From: Rouxiella aceris
GTDB lineage: Bacteria > Pseudomonadota > Gammaproteobacteria > Enterobacterales > Enterobacteriaceae
Direction: 5' to 3'
Assembly: GCF_012933545.1 (NCBI RefSeq)
Contig: NZ_JAADJU010000003.1
Span: 186,001 to 250,000, forward strand
DNA: 64,000 nt
Both the position numbers and the translations under genes were made by a program. The notes below the pieces were generated by a model. The model worked only from the letters and a program-made list of their open reading frames with translations, had not been told where the DNA came from and did no database searches. Within the stretch, counting starts at the first letter, position 1; each line of letters starts with the position of its first letter. This document shows, piece by piece, positions 46,512 to 55,937 of the stretch.

Positions 46512-47457
46512 ATTTAAATATAATCGCCAGCTTAATGCAGACGAAAAAAAACACAAACTCAATCAATCTGATCGAACCGATATTGCCTCTAGTTCTATTA
46601 CGTCTGACTCCAAGATAATATCGATGGGGTCTAATTATCTCGAGTTGGTGGATAAGTACTATTCGCCGAAGGGATTTGCAGGATTAGTATGCTTTCCTGC
46701 TGTAGTTGTGAGTATTCTGGTTTTTATTGCTGTATTATATTCAGTTATATTTGATTATGGATGGAGTAATGTTATTTTTGCACTGCCTTATTTACTCCTT
46801 CTCATCCCATGTTTGGGTACGTTTTTTTTCATGATTAAATTGCTGAAAACCGAATGGTTTGCCTGGACGCATTATCCCATTCGCTTTGACAGGAGAAATC
46901 GAATGGTACATTTTATTAGGCTGGATGGCACCGCTCGAAGTGTCCCTTGGGATAAGGTTTACTTTACTTCTGGACTTAGTCATCGGAAAGGTTTTAATAA
47001 AAGTTACTATATCAGTGGCCATATTATGGCGAATGATAGCGACATAATTATAGATACTTTCTGCCTGCCGGTAACAAGCCCAGACCGAAAGGCACTGGAG
47101 TGCCATTGGGAATTTGTGCGCCGCTATATGGAGGATGGTCCTGAGTCAGTAGTGCATGCAGTAAAAGATTGTCTGCCGATAGATGGGAAGCGCGAGGGGT
47201 ATCATTTCGGCCTAATCTACGTAATATCAGCATTTAATGGTATGCCGATATTCCTATTTCCGTTTATATTTACGCTAAGTTTTATCCTCAGTATTCCGCG
47301 CTATATCGCAATGGTCACCAGCAAAATTCCTGTCTGGCCGGAAAGTATCGAAGAACAATGTGCAATATTGGAAAATGATCCCTACGCAGTTGATGCCTCG
47401 ATCAATTCAAAACATCCCTGGCGGGACATGTTTCGTAAACAGCCAGAAGATGAATGA
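46486..47457 (+). CDS. DUF6708-like membrane immunity protein 4
   Basis: 323 residues: YYGMFPKFKYNRQLNADEKK, TM pair (FAGLVCFPAVVVSILVFIAV; LLLLIPCLGTFFFMIKLL), AWTHYPIRFDRRNRMVHFIR, second hydrophobic region (GMPIFLFPFIFTLSFILSIP). The C-terminal third is almost identical to copy 3. It starts inside the end of the orphan tip, so it is that tip's immunity gene. Intact. Confidence 0.8.
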   Translation: MDYYGMFPKFKYNRQLNADEKKHKLNQSDRTDIASSSITSDSKIISMGSNYLELVDKYYSPKGFAGLVCFPAVVVSILVFIAVLYSVIFDYGWSNVIFALPYLLLLIPCLGTFFFMIKLLKTEWFAWTHYPIRFDRRNRMVHFIRLDGTARSVPWDKVYFTSGLSHRKGFNKSYYISGHIMANDSDIIIDTFCLPVTSPDRKALECHWEFVRRYMEDGPESVVHAVKDCLPIDGKREGYHFGLIYVISAFNGMPIFLFPFIFTLSFILSIPRYIAMVTSKIPVWPESIEEQCAILENDPYAVDASINSKHPWRDMFRKQPEDE

Positions 47458-47638
47458 TAACTGAGAAGCATGAGTGCAGCATAGACTAAATTAATTTAAT
47501 GTCTAAAGCTTGTTACAATAATTATCAAATCCTTTATCTTTGATAAGAAATGTACTTTCTGAAAAAATGCTTGATGCAGATAATTATCAGGTATCAATCA
47601 TTTTAATTATAATGTAGATAAAAACCCAGGAATTAAAA

Positions 47639-47905
47639 ATGAAAGGGATTATTCGCATTGGCGATAAAACAACCGGTGGTGGTCAGGTGCAATCTGGTTC
47701 TGAAACAATGATTTTTCAGGCAATTGGCGTGGCACGTATTAATGATCCCGTAAGCTGCCCAATTCTGGGGCATAGCCCGTCGTATATTGCACAGGGGCAT
47801 CCGACAATGAAGGATAATGGTGTCGCTGTTGCTTTCGATGGTTATAAGTGCAGTTGTGGCTGCACATTAATATCTTCACTAACGAATGCAACCACGAGTA
47901 AATAA
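47639..47905 (+). CDS. PAAR-domain spike-tip protein
   Basis: 88 residues, PAAR only. IIRIGDKTTGGGQVQSGSET, GVARINDPVSCPILGHSP, then MKDNGVAVAFDGYKCSCGCT, with the Cys/His ligands that hold the structural metal in short PAAR proteins. It sharpens VgrG. The 181-base AT-rich gap before it probably holds a promoter. Stop overlaps the next start (TAATG). Confidence 0.92.
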   Translation: MKGIIRIGDKTTGGGQVQSGSETMIFQAIGVARINDPVSCPILGHSPSYIAQGHPTMKDNGVAVAFDGYKCSCGCTLISSLTNATTSK

Positions 47906-49116
47906 TGCCGGTAGATCTCTCCGCTATTCCTCCCGTTGTTAAACGGAAGAAATGCCCTTCACTGAAACGCTGGTCAGTAGCTTTACTGATTTTGTTACTT
48001 TGCTGGGGATTTATCGCCCTGAAACTATGGCCCTCAGGTCATGCAGCGAACGGTGCGCTTTTCTGGCACTGTCTGATAAGTGCGCCGCTCATACTATGGT
48101 TAGTTGTTTTTAGCCTTCGCTGGCTGATATGGCTGGTTTCCGAGTGGCTGGCTGATGGCTGGGATAGCGAAAGGGAAGCAGATATGGCTGCGGAGATTTC
48201 CCGTGGCCAACGTTTTTTCTCACTTGAGGCGGTTAGTATACGATTACCGCACGTTGTCGGATATGAGGCGCTTGCAGAGCAATTTCTGCTGCCAAAGGCG
48301 GTTGTGTTACCTGTTGTTGTAGATGAAAGCACGCGCGCCATATGTCACCAGGCAAGTTTTAATAACACCGGGCAGCCTGTTCTGGAGCGGATCGTGATGC
48401 TTTTCATCTCTCTGTTAGATGGAGCCAAAATTAACACGGCACTAACGAAACGTAAGGTGGCAGATAAATTACCCGCCATCATTCAGATTGATACCGATTC
48501 AATACTGTCAGAAGAAGAGTTGCTGACGGTAAAAAATAAGATTGAGAAATTATATCCAGTATTATCACCTTTGAATTTTGCACCTCACCTCTCACTGGAT
48601 GATATCGATAATCTACTCGATACGCGGCCAGCATTGGATGGATTATTAATTATCTCTGTCAGGCTGTTACAGGCTCCGCAGGAGGGGGATGCAGAAGCCG
48701 GCGTAGCATTGTTATTGGGTAATAAAAAAGGTAATCATCCTCCGGAAGGATATGCCTGCCTTCACAGGCCTGAGCTTACAAAAGATATAGTGACATTGCA
48801 TCAATCAGTCGAGCAGTCACTGCAGTGGGGAGCGACCCGCCGTGAAGATATAACGCATTTGTGGCTGGCAGGATTGGGTATTGAAAATAAGGCACAAAAC
48901 TTCCTGGCAAATAACAATCTCAGATTCCCTCATATCAATGCTGAAGGGGCATTTATTGATATAGATATGAAAAGCGGCTTCACGGGACAGGTTTCTCCCT
49001 GGCTAGCCATTGCACTGGCGGCAGGAAATACGGCCAAAAAGCCTTCCCCTCAGCTGGTAATGAGCATGCCTAATACAGGTAGTCTGCCGTGGTGGTTAGT
49101 TATTCACCCTGCCTGA
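47905..49116 (+). CDS. T6SS-associated inner-membrane protein of unknown role
   Basis: 403 residues. Two TM helices in the first 80 residues (WSVALLILLLCWGFIALKLW; LISAPLILWLVVFSLRWLIW), then a soluble domain (VGYEALAEQFLLPKAVVLPV, LPAIIQIDTDSILSEEEL, DGLLIISVRLLQAP) and a C-terminus (WLAIALAAGNTAKKPSPQLV). It lies between PAAR and tssM and ends just before tssM, which suggests a job at the membrane complex. I do not recognise a named T6SS component. Intact. Confidence 0.7.
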   Translation: MPVDLSAIPPVVKRKKCPSLKRWSVALLILLLCWGFIALKLWPSGHAANGALFWHCLISAPLILWLVVFSLRWLIWLVSEWLADGWDSEREADMAAEISRGQRFFSLEAVSIRLPHVVGYEALAEQFLLPKAVVLPVVVDESTRAICHQASFNNTGQPVLERIVMLFISLLDGAKINTALTKRKVADKLPAIIQIDTDSILSEEELLTVKNKIEKLYPVLSPLNFAPHLSLDDIDNLLDTRPALDGLLIISVRLLQAPQEGDAEAGVALLLGNKKGNHPPEGYACLHRPELTKDIVTLHQSVEQSLQWGATRREDITHLWLAGLGIENKAQNFLANNNLRFPHINAEGAFIDIDMKSGFTGQVSPWLAIALAAGNTAKKPSPQLVMSMPNTGSLPWWLVIHPA

Positions 49117-49206
49117 TTTTCAGGGGGGCAGCGGAATTACTAACCTGGCAAATAAAATGTTATTACAGACGCGAAAATGTCAGTTTTTATATTCAGGGAG
49201 GATAAT

Positions 49207-52200
49207 GTGCAGCAGATCACCAAAGGAATGAAAAATTCAAATTTCCAGCTATGGTTAATATTGTTTATTCTGATGTGTGTTGGTGTGGCACTTTGCTTCA
49301 TCATTAAAAATGATCCATCGCAATTAGGTATATCTCAGGATTCGCTCTGGCAGGAGCGATTATTCATTACCGCCCTGATATGTACTGGTGGTTTACTGCT
49401 ATTTATTATCCTGTTTTTTATTACCGCCCGGCTTTTTGGTGCTCAGTCTTACAGGAAGATTAAAAACTATCCGAATGGAGATAATGCCCGCGTTACTGAT
49501 ATCGCCATAAAATCAGAGTCGCCTCACATCACTGGCATCAGGCAACTCAAAAAATACCTCCGCTCCCGCTATCGCCTTTTCTGGCGCTATAAAGTCCGCC
49601 TGCTGCTGGTCGTCGGTAATGATGCCGCCCGCGCCGCCCTGATCCCCGGTTTACAAGAACAACAGTGGCTGGAAGGCTCGCGGACTGTGCTGATTGACGG
49701 TGGCAGCCTGAATGAGGAGCCTGATGCCGATAAATTCGCGGCGCTGCGTAAACTGCGCTGTGGCCGTCCGCTGGACGGCATTATTCGCGTGCTGGAGAGC
49801 GGGCAGGAACTGACGCCACAGCAAAGCGATAATGACCTGCGCGCGTTTGAAACCATCGGCACACTACTGCGCTGGCAGCCGCCGGTGTGGCTGTGGCAGC
49901 TATGCAGCAGCGACTGGTCACAGGCCGGACGAACTGAACAGGCGATTGGGGCGATATTTCCGCCGCGCGCGCAACCGCAGGATATTGGCACCCAGCTCAA
50001 CGGTTTGCTGCTGCCGCTGCGTGAGCTGGGCATTGCACAGATTGCTCAGAACCCGTCCTGTGATTTTGCGCTGCGTCTCGGAAAACGGCTGGAGCTGGGC
50101 GGCAACGAGCGCTGGCAAACCCTGCTGACGCCATGGCTGCATGCTGCACAGCAGCGCATTTTTCTGCGAGGCCTGATGTTTAGCCTGTCGGAAAGCAGCA
50201 CGGCAACAGCAGCATCCGGAAATGCGCTGCACCGGCATGCCCTGACGCTCCCCGCCAGCTGGCAGGGAATTGTGAATGACTGCACCCAGTTGCGCGGCCG
50301 CCGGGTCGGCATGCCGTGGCAGCAAACGCTGGCCTGGTCACTGATGGGCCTGATGTTGCTCGGCGGCGCGGGTATGCTGGTGTCTTCACTGTTCAACCGT
50401 CAACAGATTGTCAGCGCGGCGGATAAAGCTCAGATATTGGTGAACGCCAACATAGTAAATGATGCGCAGCTGATTGCGCTGCACGGTTTGCGTAACGATC
50501 TCGGGCAACAGCAGCACTGGTTGGAGCACGGTGTGCCCTGGTATCAGCGCTTCGGCATTAACCATACGCATCAACTGCACGCTGCGCTTCTGCCGTGGTA
50601 TGGCGTGTCTGCGCAAAAGCTGATCCACGAACCTGCGCGCATCGCGCTGGAAGAGAAATTAACCTATCTGGCTGGTTTGCCTGCTGCCAGCCCGCTGCGA
50701 ATCACGCTGGCGCAACCGGGTTATAAGCACTTAAAGGCGTGGCTGATGATGGCGCGGCCGGAGCGCGCCGAATCGGCGTTTTATGCGCAGACCATGGCGA
50801 CCGTTCAGCCGGAATATCCAGGCATTTCGACGTCGTTGTGGCAGACGCTGGCCCCGGATTTGTGGGCATTCTATGCCGCGTCATTGCCGTTGCAGTCGAG
50901 CTGGCGCATCAAACCTGATGTGTCGCTGCTTAGCCAGGCGCGTCAGGTGCTGCTGCTGCAGACCGGTCAGCGCAACGCCGAGATGACACTGTATCAAAAC
51001 GTCCTGCACGATGTGCGCCGCAATTATACCGATCTGACGCTGGAAGACATGACGCCAGGCACCGATGTGCGCCGGCTGTTCAGCAGCGATGACAGGGTGC
51101 CCGGCGTGTTTACGCGCCAGGCGTGGGAAGATGGCGTGCGTCAGGAAATCGAGAAGGCGGCGAATACCCGACGCGATGAAATCGACTGGGTGCTCAGCGA
51201 CAACCGCAATGCTGTGCCGCAAGATATCTCACCTGAAGCATTGAAGGCCCGTCTGACGCAGCGTTATTTCAGCGACTTTGCTGCTAGCTGGCTCAACTTC
51301 CTCAACGGCATTCGCCTCAATCCGGCACAGAATATTGCTGATGTGACGGATCAACTGACGCTAATGAGTGATGTGCGTCAGTCGCCGCTAATTGCTCTGA
51401 TGAACACGCTGGCGTGGCAGGGACAAACCGGACAGAAACGTGCAGCGCTGTCAGATACGCTGATTAAATCGGCAAAAGATCTCATTAGCCAGAAAGAGAA
51501 ACCGGCGATTGATCAGAGGGTTAGCGGACCGGAAGGCCCGCTGGATGCCACTTTGGGCCCACTGCTGGCGTTGATGGGTAAAAGTAGCGGCGCGCAGCTG
51601 ATGGCTGCTGACAGCACGCTGAGCCTGCAAACCTTCCTGACGCGCATCACCCGCGTGCGTCTGCGCTTACAACAGGTTGCGGCTGCACCAGACCCGCAGG
51701 AGATGCTGCAGACGCTGGCGCAAACGGTGTTTCAGGGCAAAAGTGTTGATCTCACTGATACTCAGCAGTACGGCAGCCTGATGGCGGCAAGCCTTGGCGA
51801 AGAGTGGAGTGGATTTGGTCAGACGATGTTTGTGCAGCCGCTGACGCAGGCGTGGGAAACCATTCTGCAGCCGTCGGCGGTGAGTCTGAACGCGCAGTGG
51901 CAGCGCTCCATTGTGGAAAACTGGCGCACTGCGTTTGATGGCCGTTATCCGTTTGCAGCCAGCAACAGCGATGCCTCATTGCCAATGCTGGCGGAGTTCA
52001 TTCGTCGCGATGCCGGCCGTATCGATAGTTTCCTCAGCAGTCGCCTTGGTGGCGTATTGCAGAAAGAGGGCAGTCGGTGGGTGCCGGACAGCGCGCACAG
52101 CCAGGGATTAACCTTTAATCCGGCCTTCCTTAAAGCGGTGAATCAGTTGCGTGAGCTGGCGGATATTTTGTTCACCGACGGCACGCAGGGCATTAGCTTT

Positions 52201-52665
52201 GAACTGCAGGGACGCGCTGCGCCAGACGTAGTGGAAACCCAACTGATGCTTGATGGTCAGCCGTTGCGGTATTTCAACCAGATGGCTACGTGGCAGACAA
52301 TGCGCTGGCCGGGCGACAGCCTGAAACCGGGTACGTTACTGACCTGGACCGGTGTGAAAAATAGTGCGCAGATTTACGGTGACTATCCAGGAACCTGGGG
52401 CTTTATCCGCTGGCTAGAACAGGCGAAGCGTAAACGTCTCGAACGCAGCCGCTGGTTACTGAGTTTCACCACGCCGGATAAACGTACGCTGACCTGGGTG
52501 TTGCGCACGCAAATGCGCGATGGCCCACTGGCGCTATTGCGGCTACGTGGTTTTACGCTGCCTGAAGAGATATTCAGTGTTGATGTGGCTTCTGCCTCAC
52601 AATCAATGGCACCACGTGAAGCGGCAATGGAAGAAATCACCACCGACATGGATGGAACGAAATAA
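49207..52665 (+). CDS. tssM: T6SS membrane-complex protein TssM (IcmF)
   Basis: 1152 residues from GTG 49207, preferred because GGGAGG (49196-49201) sits at ideal distance; ATG 49177 would add ten residues without a ribosome site. TM helices: LWLILFILMCVGVALCFII, LFITALICTGGLLLFIILFF, and one near 375 (LAWSLMGLMLLGGAGMLVSS). The cytoplasmic domain has LLLVVGNDAARAALIPG at the Walker A position without the GxGKT lysine, so no NTPase activity is expected, as in many TssM. The periplasmic part shows the IcmF-related and C-terminal beta domains (FELQGRAAPDVVETQLMLDG, TWTGVKNSAQIYGDYPGTWG). Complete. Confidence 0.94.
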   Translation: MQQITKGMKNSNFQLWLILFILMCVGVALCFIIKNDPSQLGISQDSLWQERLFITALICTGGLLLFIILFFITARLFGAQSYRKIKNYPNGDNARVTDIAIKSESPHITGIRQLKKYLRSRYRLFWRYKVRLLLVVGNDAARAALIPGLQEQQWLEGSRTVLIDGGSLNEEPDADKFAALRKLRCGRPLDGIIRVLESGQELTPQQSDNDLRAFETIGTLLRWQPPVWLWQLCSSDWSQAGRTEQAIGAIFPPRAQPQDIGTQLNGLLLPLRELGIAQIAQNPSCDFALRLGKRLELGGNERWQTLLTPWLHAAQQRIFLRGLMFSLSESSTATAASGNALHRHALTLPASWQGIVNDCTQLRGRRVGMPWQQTLAWSLMGLMLLGGAGMLVSSLFNRQQIVSAADKAQILVNANIVNDAQLIALHGLRNDLGQQQHWLEHGVPWYQRFGINHTHQLHAALLPWYGVSAQKLIHEPARIALEEKLTYLAGLPAASPLRITLAQPGYKHLKAWLMMARPERAESAFYAQTMATVQPEYPGISTSLWQTLAPDLWAFYAASLPLQSSWRIKPDVSLLSQARQVLLLQTGQRNAEMTLYQNVLHDVRRNYTDLTLEDMTPGTDVRRLFSSDDRVPGVFTRQAWEDGVRQEIEKAANTRRDEIDWVLSDNRNAVPQDISPEALKARLTQRYFSDFAASWLNFLNGIRLNPAQNIADVTDQLTLMSDVRQSPLIALMNTLAWQGQTGQKRAALSDTLIKSAKDLISQKEKPAIDQRVSGPEGPLDATLGPLLALMGKSSGAQLMAADSTLSLQTFLTRITRVRLRLQQVAAAPDPQEMLQTLAQTVFQGKSVDLTDTQQYGSLMAASLGEEWSGFGQTMFVQPLTQAWETILQPSAVSLNAQWQRSIVENWRTAFDGRYPFAASNSDASLPMLAEFIRRDAGRIDSFLSSRLGGVLQKEGSRWVPDSAHSQGLTFNPAFLKAVNQLRELADILFTDGTQGISFELQGRAAPDVVETQLMLDGQPLRYFNQMATWQTMRWPGDSLKPGTLLTWTGVKNSAQIYGDYPGTWGFIRWLEQAKRKRLERSRWLLSFTTPDKRTLTWVLRTQMRDGPLALLRLRGFTLPEEIFSVDVASASQSMAPREAAMEEITTDMDGTK

Positions 52666-52670
52666 TGGCA

Positions 52671-53570
52671 TGCATTGAGGTATTAATCGTCGCGTGTGGC
52701 GCCGAAGTCTCTGCACTGAGGGCGGATGCTCAGCAGCACCTGAATCACTGATCAAACTGGTTGCAACCTATAGCGGTAGAAACACCCTGTGGAGCTGATC
52801 CCGCCGATGATGACCAGTTTTTGCTGATTCCTCAAGAGGTCAATAAACTCTCTGCAACAAAGCGGGCTGGAACTGATTGAGCTGACGGATTCGCGGTTCA
52901 GCCAGGCAACTAATCATCTGTGGCTCGATTTGCAATGGTACGAGTGGGAAGCACACTGACCCGCAGTAATAAAGAAAGCTGCCTGGCAACAATTATCCAG
53001 CAGGATCGCAATGCGCTGTTGATACGTTTGCCGGGGCTGGAAACGCTGACCTTCGCCGACGGCACACCGTTTGCCGATGACGTTACGCTCAACTGGATCG
53101 CTTTGCGTGTCACTGGCGGCGGGTCTTATCATGAGCCAGCAACGATGGTTAACAACAGCCAGTCTGAAAGCGATGTGTTGGCACTGGAAACTGAAGTACT
53201 GGAAAAAACAGATGCAGAAGGTGTGGATGCTACTGGCTGCAACTGCGGCCAGGTGTCAGCAGTGCTCGCGATTAATGGTTATTGCGCCTGTTAATGGCGC
53301 ATGTGTGAACAGTTTGATCGCAACGATATGGCGCTGCATTTGCCGGGCGAATTGAATGTACAGGTTTATGGGCTGACGTTACCGCAATGGTCGCCAGACT
53401 TAATGTTCGAAGTGTGTGCGCGCAGGCTCAAACTGCTGTGAGTGAAAGCTGTACGGGGCGAAAGTGGCAGAGTGCGCTTGCAACCGGAAATAGACGCGCT
53501 GTTATCAGGATTGATCAATATCGACCCTACCCGTGCCGCCGCGTTATGCGGCTGAGTTAAAACAAACATT
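52671..53570 (+). pseudogene. Degraded TssA/VasL-type gene
   Basis: Several broken frames. The best piece (about 52876-53110) reads ELTDSRFSQATNHLWLDLQW, then ATIIQQDRNALLIRLPGLET, LTFADGTPFADDVTLNWIAL. This is the ImpA/TssA C-terminal-type module (RLPGLEELxFxDGTPFADxxTxxWI). Further on, FDRNDMALHLPGELNVQVYG and RVRLQPEIDALLSGLINIDP are pieces in other frames. Multiple stops and shifts; no intact product. TssA normally primes tube and sheath assembly, so its loss parallels that of tssC and clpV. Confidence 0.65.
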
Positions 53571-53583
53571 CAGGGAGTGAAAT

Positions 53584-54849
53584 ATGGCAACAGGTTTTTA
53601 TCTGGTGCAGGGAGACAAAACCACCTGCGGTGGTCGAATCATTGAAGGTGCGACTGACCATACAATATTTGGCAAAGCGGCAGCGCGGGAGAAAGATCGG
53701 GTTCTTTGCGGTAAACATCCCGGCACTTTTCTTATTGCGGGTGGCATCGTTAGTGACACCATTCATGGCCGCCGCATGGCCGGCACGTTGGATAGCGAAA
53801 GCACCTGTCCTTGCAAGGCGAAGTTTATTCCTTCGATGTTGCAGGATACTTATGAGAAAGCAAGTAGAGGTTCAGCCGCGGCTAGCAAATCTTCAGCTTC
53901 AAATCCTGTAGCGCGGCCGTTGCCAGCTTATTTAACAGGCGAAAAACCACCTTCTGGATTTGTGCCTGATTATCCAGTTCTGAGAAATACTTACAGATTA
54001 CCAGACAATGCATTGAGAGAAATGTTAGAGGCCAATAGGCATGATTATATGCTTCTAACGCTTGACGAATGTATTGAAATAATTTCTTCTTGGGATTTTT
54101 ATAAAAACACATGGGTAGACATTACAACCAGTAAGGTTGGAGGTGTAGCAAAACTATATGCGACGAATATAGGTGACATTATTAGTGCATCAAAAGTTGT
54201 CAGCCAGCTTGGTAGTATGGGTATTAAGTGTTCCGTATACATTAACCACAAAGGTACCGAGTTAATTAAATTAACCGGGTATCCAGGGATCCGTAAAATA
54301 CTTAACGCTCCTGTTTTTTCACTTAAAAACCCTCAAATTATAAAGTTTGGAATTGGCAAATATGGCTTGCAGAATTCCATAAAGAGCGGGGCAATTGTAG
54401 GTTTGGTTTATGTTTCAGTAGTGAATACTATTGATTTTATTCTGAATGATGAAGTTACCCTCTCAAAATTCATTGGTACGTTGGCAACTGATTTCGTTAA
54501 AGTTGGAATATCATCTGCGGTTGTTTTCGGAGTGGGCATACCTGCGAATATGTTTATACCATTTGTCATTGGGCCTATCGTCGTTGTCGTTGCTGCAGGA
54601 CTAGGAACCGCAATGATACTAAATTATCTCGATGACAAATATGGGGTAACGAGCAAAATTACTTTATATATTGAATCTGCACAGCAAGAGTTTGTGCTTA
54701 AAGCCAGGGAAATAGATAAAGGCTTATTGGATCTTGGTGCAATGTATGCAGATGGTATGTTAAAAAGAGGAAGAGAAGTTCTAGAATTAGAGATTAAACG
54801 ATACATTAGAAATCAATTGGATGAAATTGGAATTAGGAATTGGATGTAA
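53584..54849 (+). CDS. PAAR-domain T6SS effector with membrane-active C-terminus
   Basis: 421 residues. N-terminal PAAR domain (GDKTTCGGRIIEGATDHTIF, LCGKHPGTFLIAGGIVSDTI, STCPCKAKFIPSM), then a low-complexity linker (SRGSAAASKSSASNPVAR) and a PLPAYLTGEKPPSGF stretch. The C-terminal domain has two strong hydrophobic segments (SGAIVGLVYVSVVNTIDFIL; FVIGPIVVVVAAGLGTAMIL) and a basic amphipathic end. It looks like a membrane-targeting toxin, unnamed. Good ribosome site (GGGAGTGAAAT). Downstream membrane immunity gene directly abuts. Confidence 0.82.
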   Translation: MATGFYLVQGDKTTCGGRIIEGATDHTIFGKAAAREKDRVLCGKHPGTFLIAGGIVSDTIHGRRMAGTLDSESTCPCKAKFIPSMLQDTYEKASRGSAAASKSSASNPVARPLPAYLTGEKPPSGFVPDYPVLRNTYRLPDNALREMLEANRHDYMLLTLDECIEIISSWDFYKNTWVDITTSKVGGVAKLYATNIGDIISASKVVSQLGSMGIKCSVYINHKGTELIKLTGYPGIRKILNAPVFSLKNPQIIKFGIGKYGLQNSIKSGAIVGLVYVSVVNTIDFILNDEVTLSKFIGTLATDFVKVGISSAVVFGVGIPANMFIPFVIGPIVVVVAAGLGTAMILNYLDDKYGVTSKITLYIESAQQEFVLKAREIDKGLLDLGAMYADGMLKRGREVLELEIKRYIRNQLDEIGIRNWM

Positions 54850-55290
54850 ATGTTAAAACACAAATCTCTTACAATTAAAGACCGTGCAGTATTGTTGTTT
54901 TTGAATGTTTTGATGTTTTTTTTGATGTTGGCTTTTGTATATGTTGGCGTTGATTCCATTAAAACATACTTATCATACCCCAACAGAATTGAGTATTCGT
55001 CAATACAAGTTGGCTTTGTGTTTTCTTTTGTTGTTATTGCCCCCTTGTTTTTATTAGGTTTGCCAGTAATATTCAAAGGGGAAAAAATGAATGAAAGACT
55101 AACTCAATTTTTTTGCAAGGTCATGTTGTTTGGTTTACTTCTTGTGATCAGTAGTGGTCTTATGTTTCGCGTTTATTATATTAATGAGATTGAATCAAGA
55201 GGCTATATTGAATGCCCAGCCAAACTAATAGGGGCGTTCTCGGGTTTGACAACCCAATATGCTACAAGCGAGGTTTATTGTAAGCGCTAA
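54850..55290 (+). CDS. Membrane immunity protein for the PAAR effector
   Basis: 146 residues starting at the base after the effector stop. Three TM helices: LFLNVLMFFLMLAFVYVGV, VGFVFSFVVIAPLFLLGLPV, MLFGLLLVISSGLMFRVYYI. The C-terminus INEIESRGYIECPAKLIG resembles small DUF1240-type membrane proteins found behind PAAR effectors (tentative). Strongly AT-rich. Membrane topology matches a membrane-acting toxin. Confidence 0.75.
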   Translation: MLKHKSLTIKDRAVLLFLNVLMFFLMLAFVYVGVDSIKTYLSYPNRIEYSSIQVGFVFSFVVIAPLFLLGLPVIFKGEKMNERLTQFFCKVMLFGLLLVISSGLMFRVYYINEIESRGYIECPAKLIGAFSGLTTQYATSEVYCKR

Positions 55291-55937
55291 TTATTGATAG
55301 TGATCCATTCTGTGCTATTAATAAGTTACCAAGTTAATATAACGTATTTAAGTGAGGGTGTAAAAAATAGAATGCTGAGAATGGCTTTTAGTGTTTCGTA
55401 AAAGTTAGTTGATAACGATATGTTGAAAAAAGCAAGGTAGTTATCGAGTATTAAGTTTTAAAGGTATTTAAGGAACGCCCTCAATATTGTTTGTTTTCAT
55501 ATATGATGTAACTTTAAATAAATAGTGTCATTACGTATTCTGTATGTCTGAGTTTTATGAGTAGAAGGTTTATACCTTAATTTTAGACTCAACTTCAAGT
55601 GTTTTTACACTGGTTTTTATAAGTGTACATTTCAAGAAATAAACAATCTATATAAGCTTGGGTGGCTTGAATTATGAATAAATTTATTATAATAATTTAA
55701 TTTTTATTGTCTGGTATTTAGGTGAGCGGTACCTACAGCCAACCTAAAATTTAGGACATAAAATTTTATTATCATCCCAGAAAAGGGCATCTATGTTACT
55801 ACGATCATTCTTAAGAAAAATAAGGTCCAGATTCGGCCAGGGAGGGCTATCTTCAGTTATAAACACTTAAATCTCGCATCAGAATAATTTTTAAATTCTG
55901 AAATTATTAATCAACGTACTTTAAAAATAATACAATT
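55291..55937. other. AT-rich gap without recognised gene
   Basis: About 650 bases, strongly AT-rich. A 25-codon frame at 55793-55870 (MLLRSFLRKIRSRFGQGGLS) could be the end of a lost gene. No repeats, tRNA or clear promoter seen. The downstream gene tssF has no strong Shine-Dalgarno sequence. The gap suggests that effector/immunity genes were once inserted and lost here. Confidence 0.4.
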
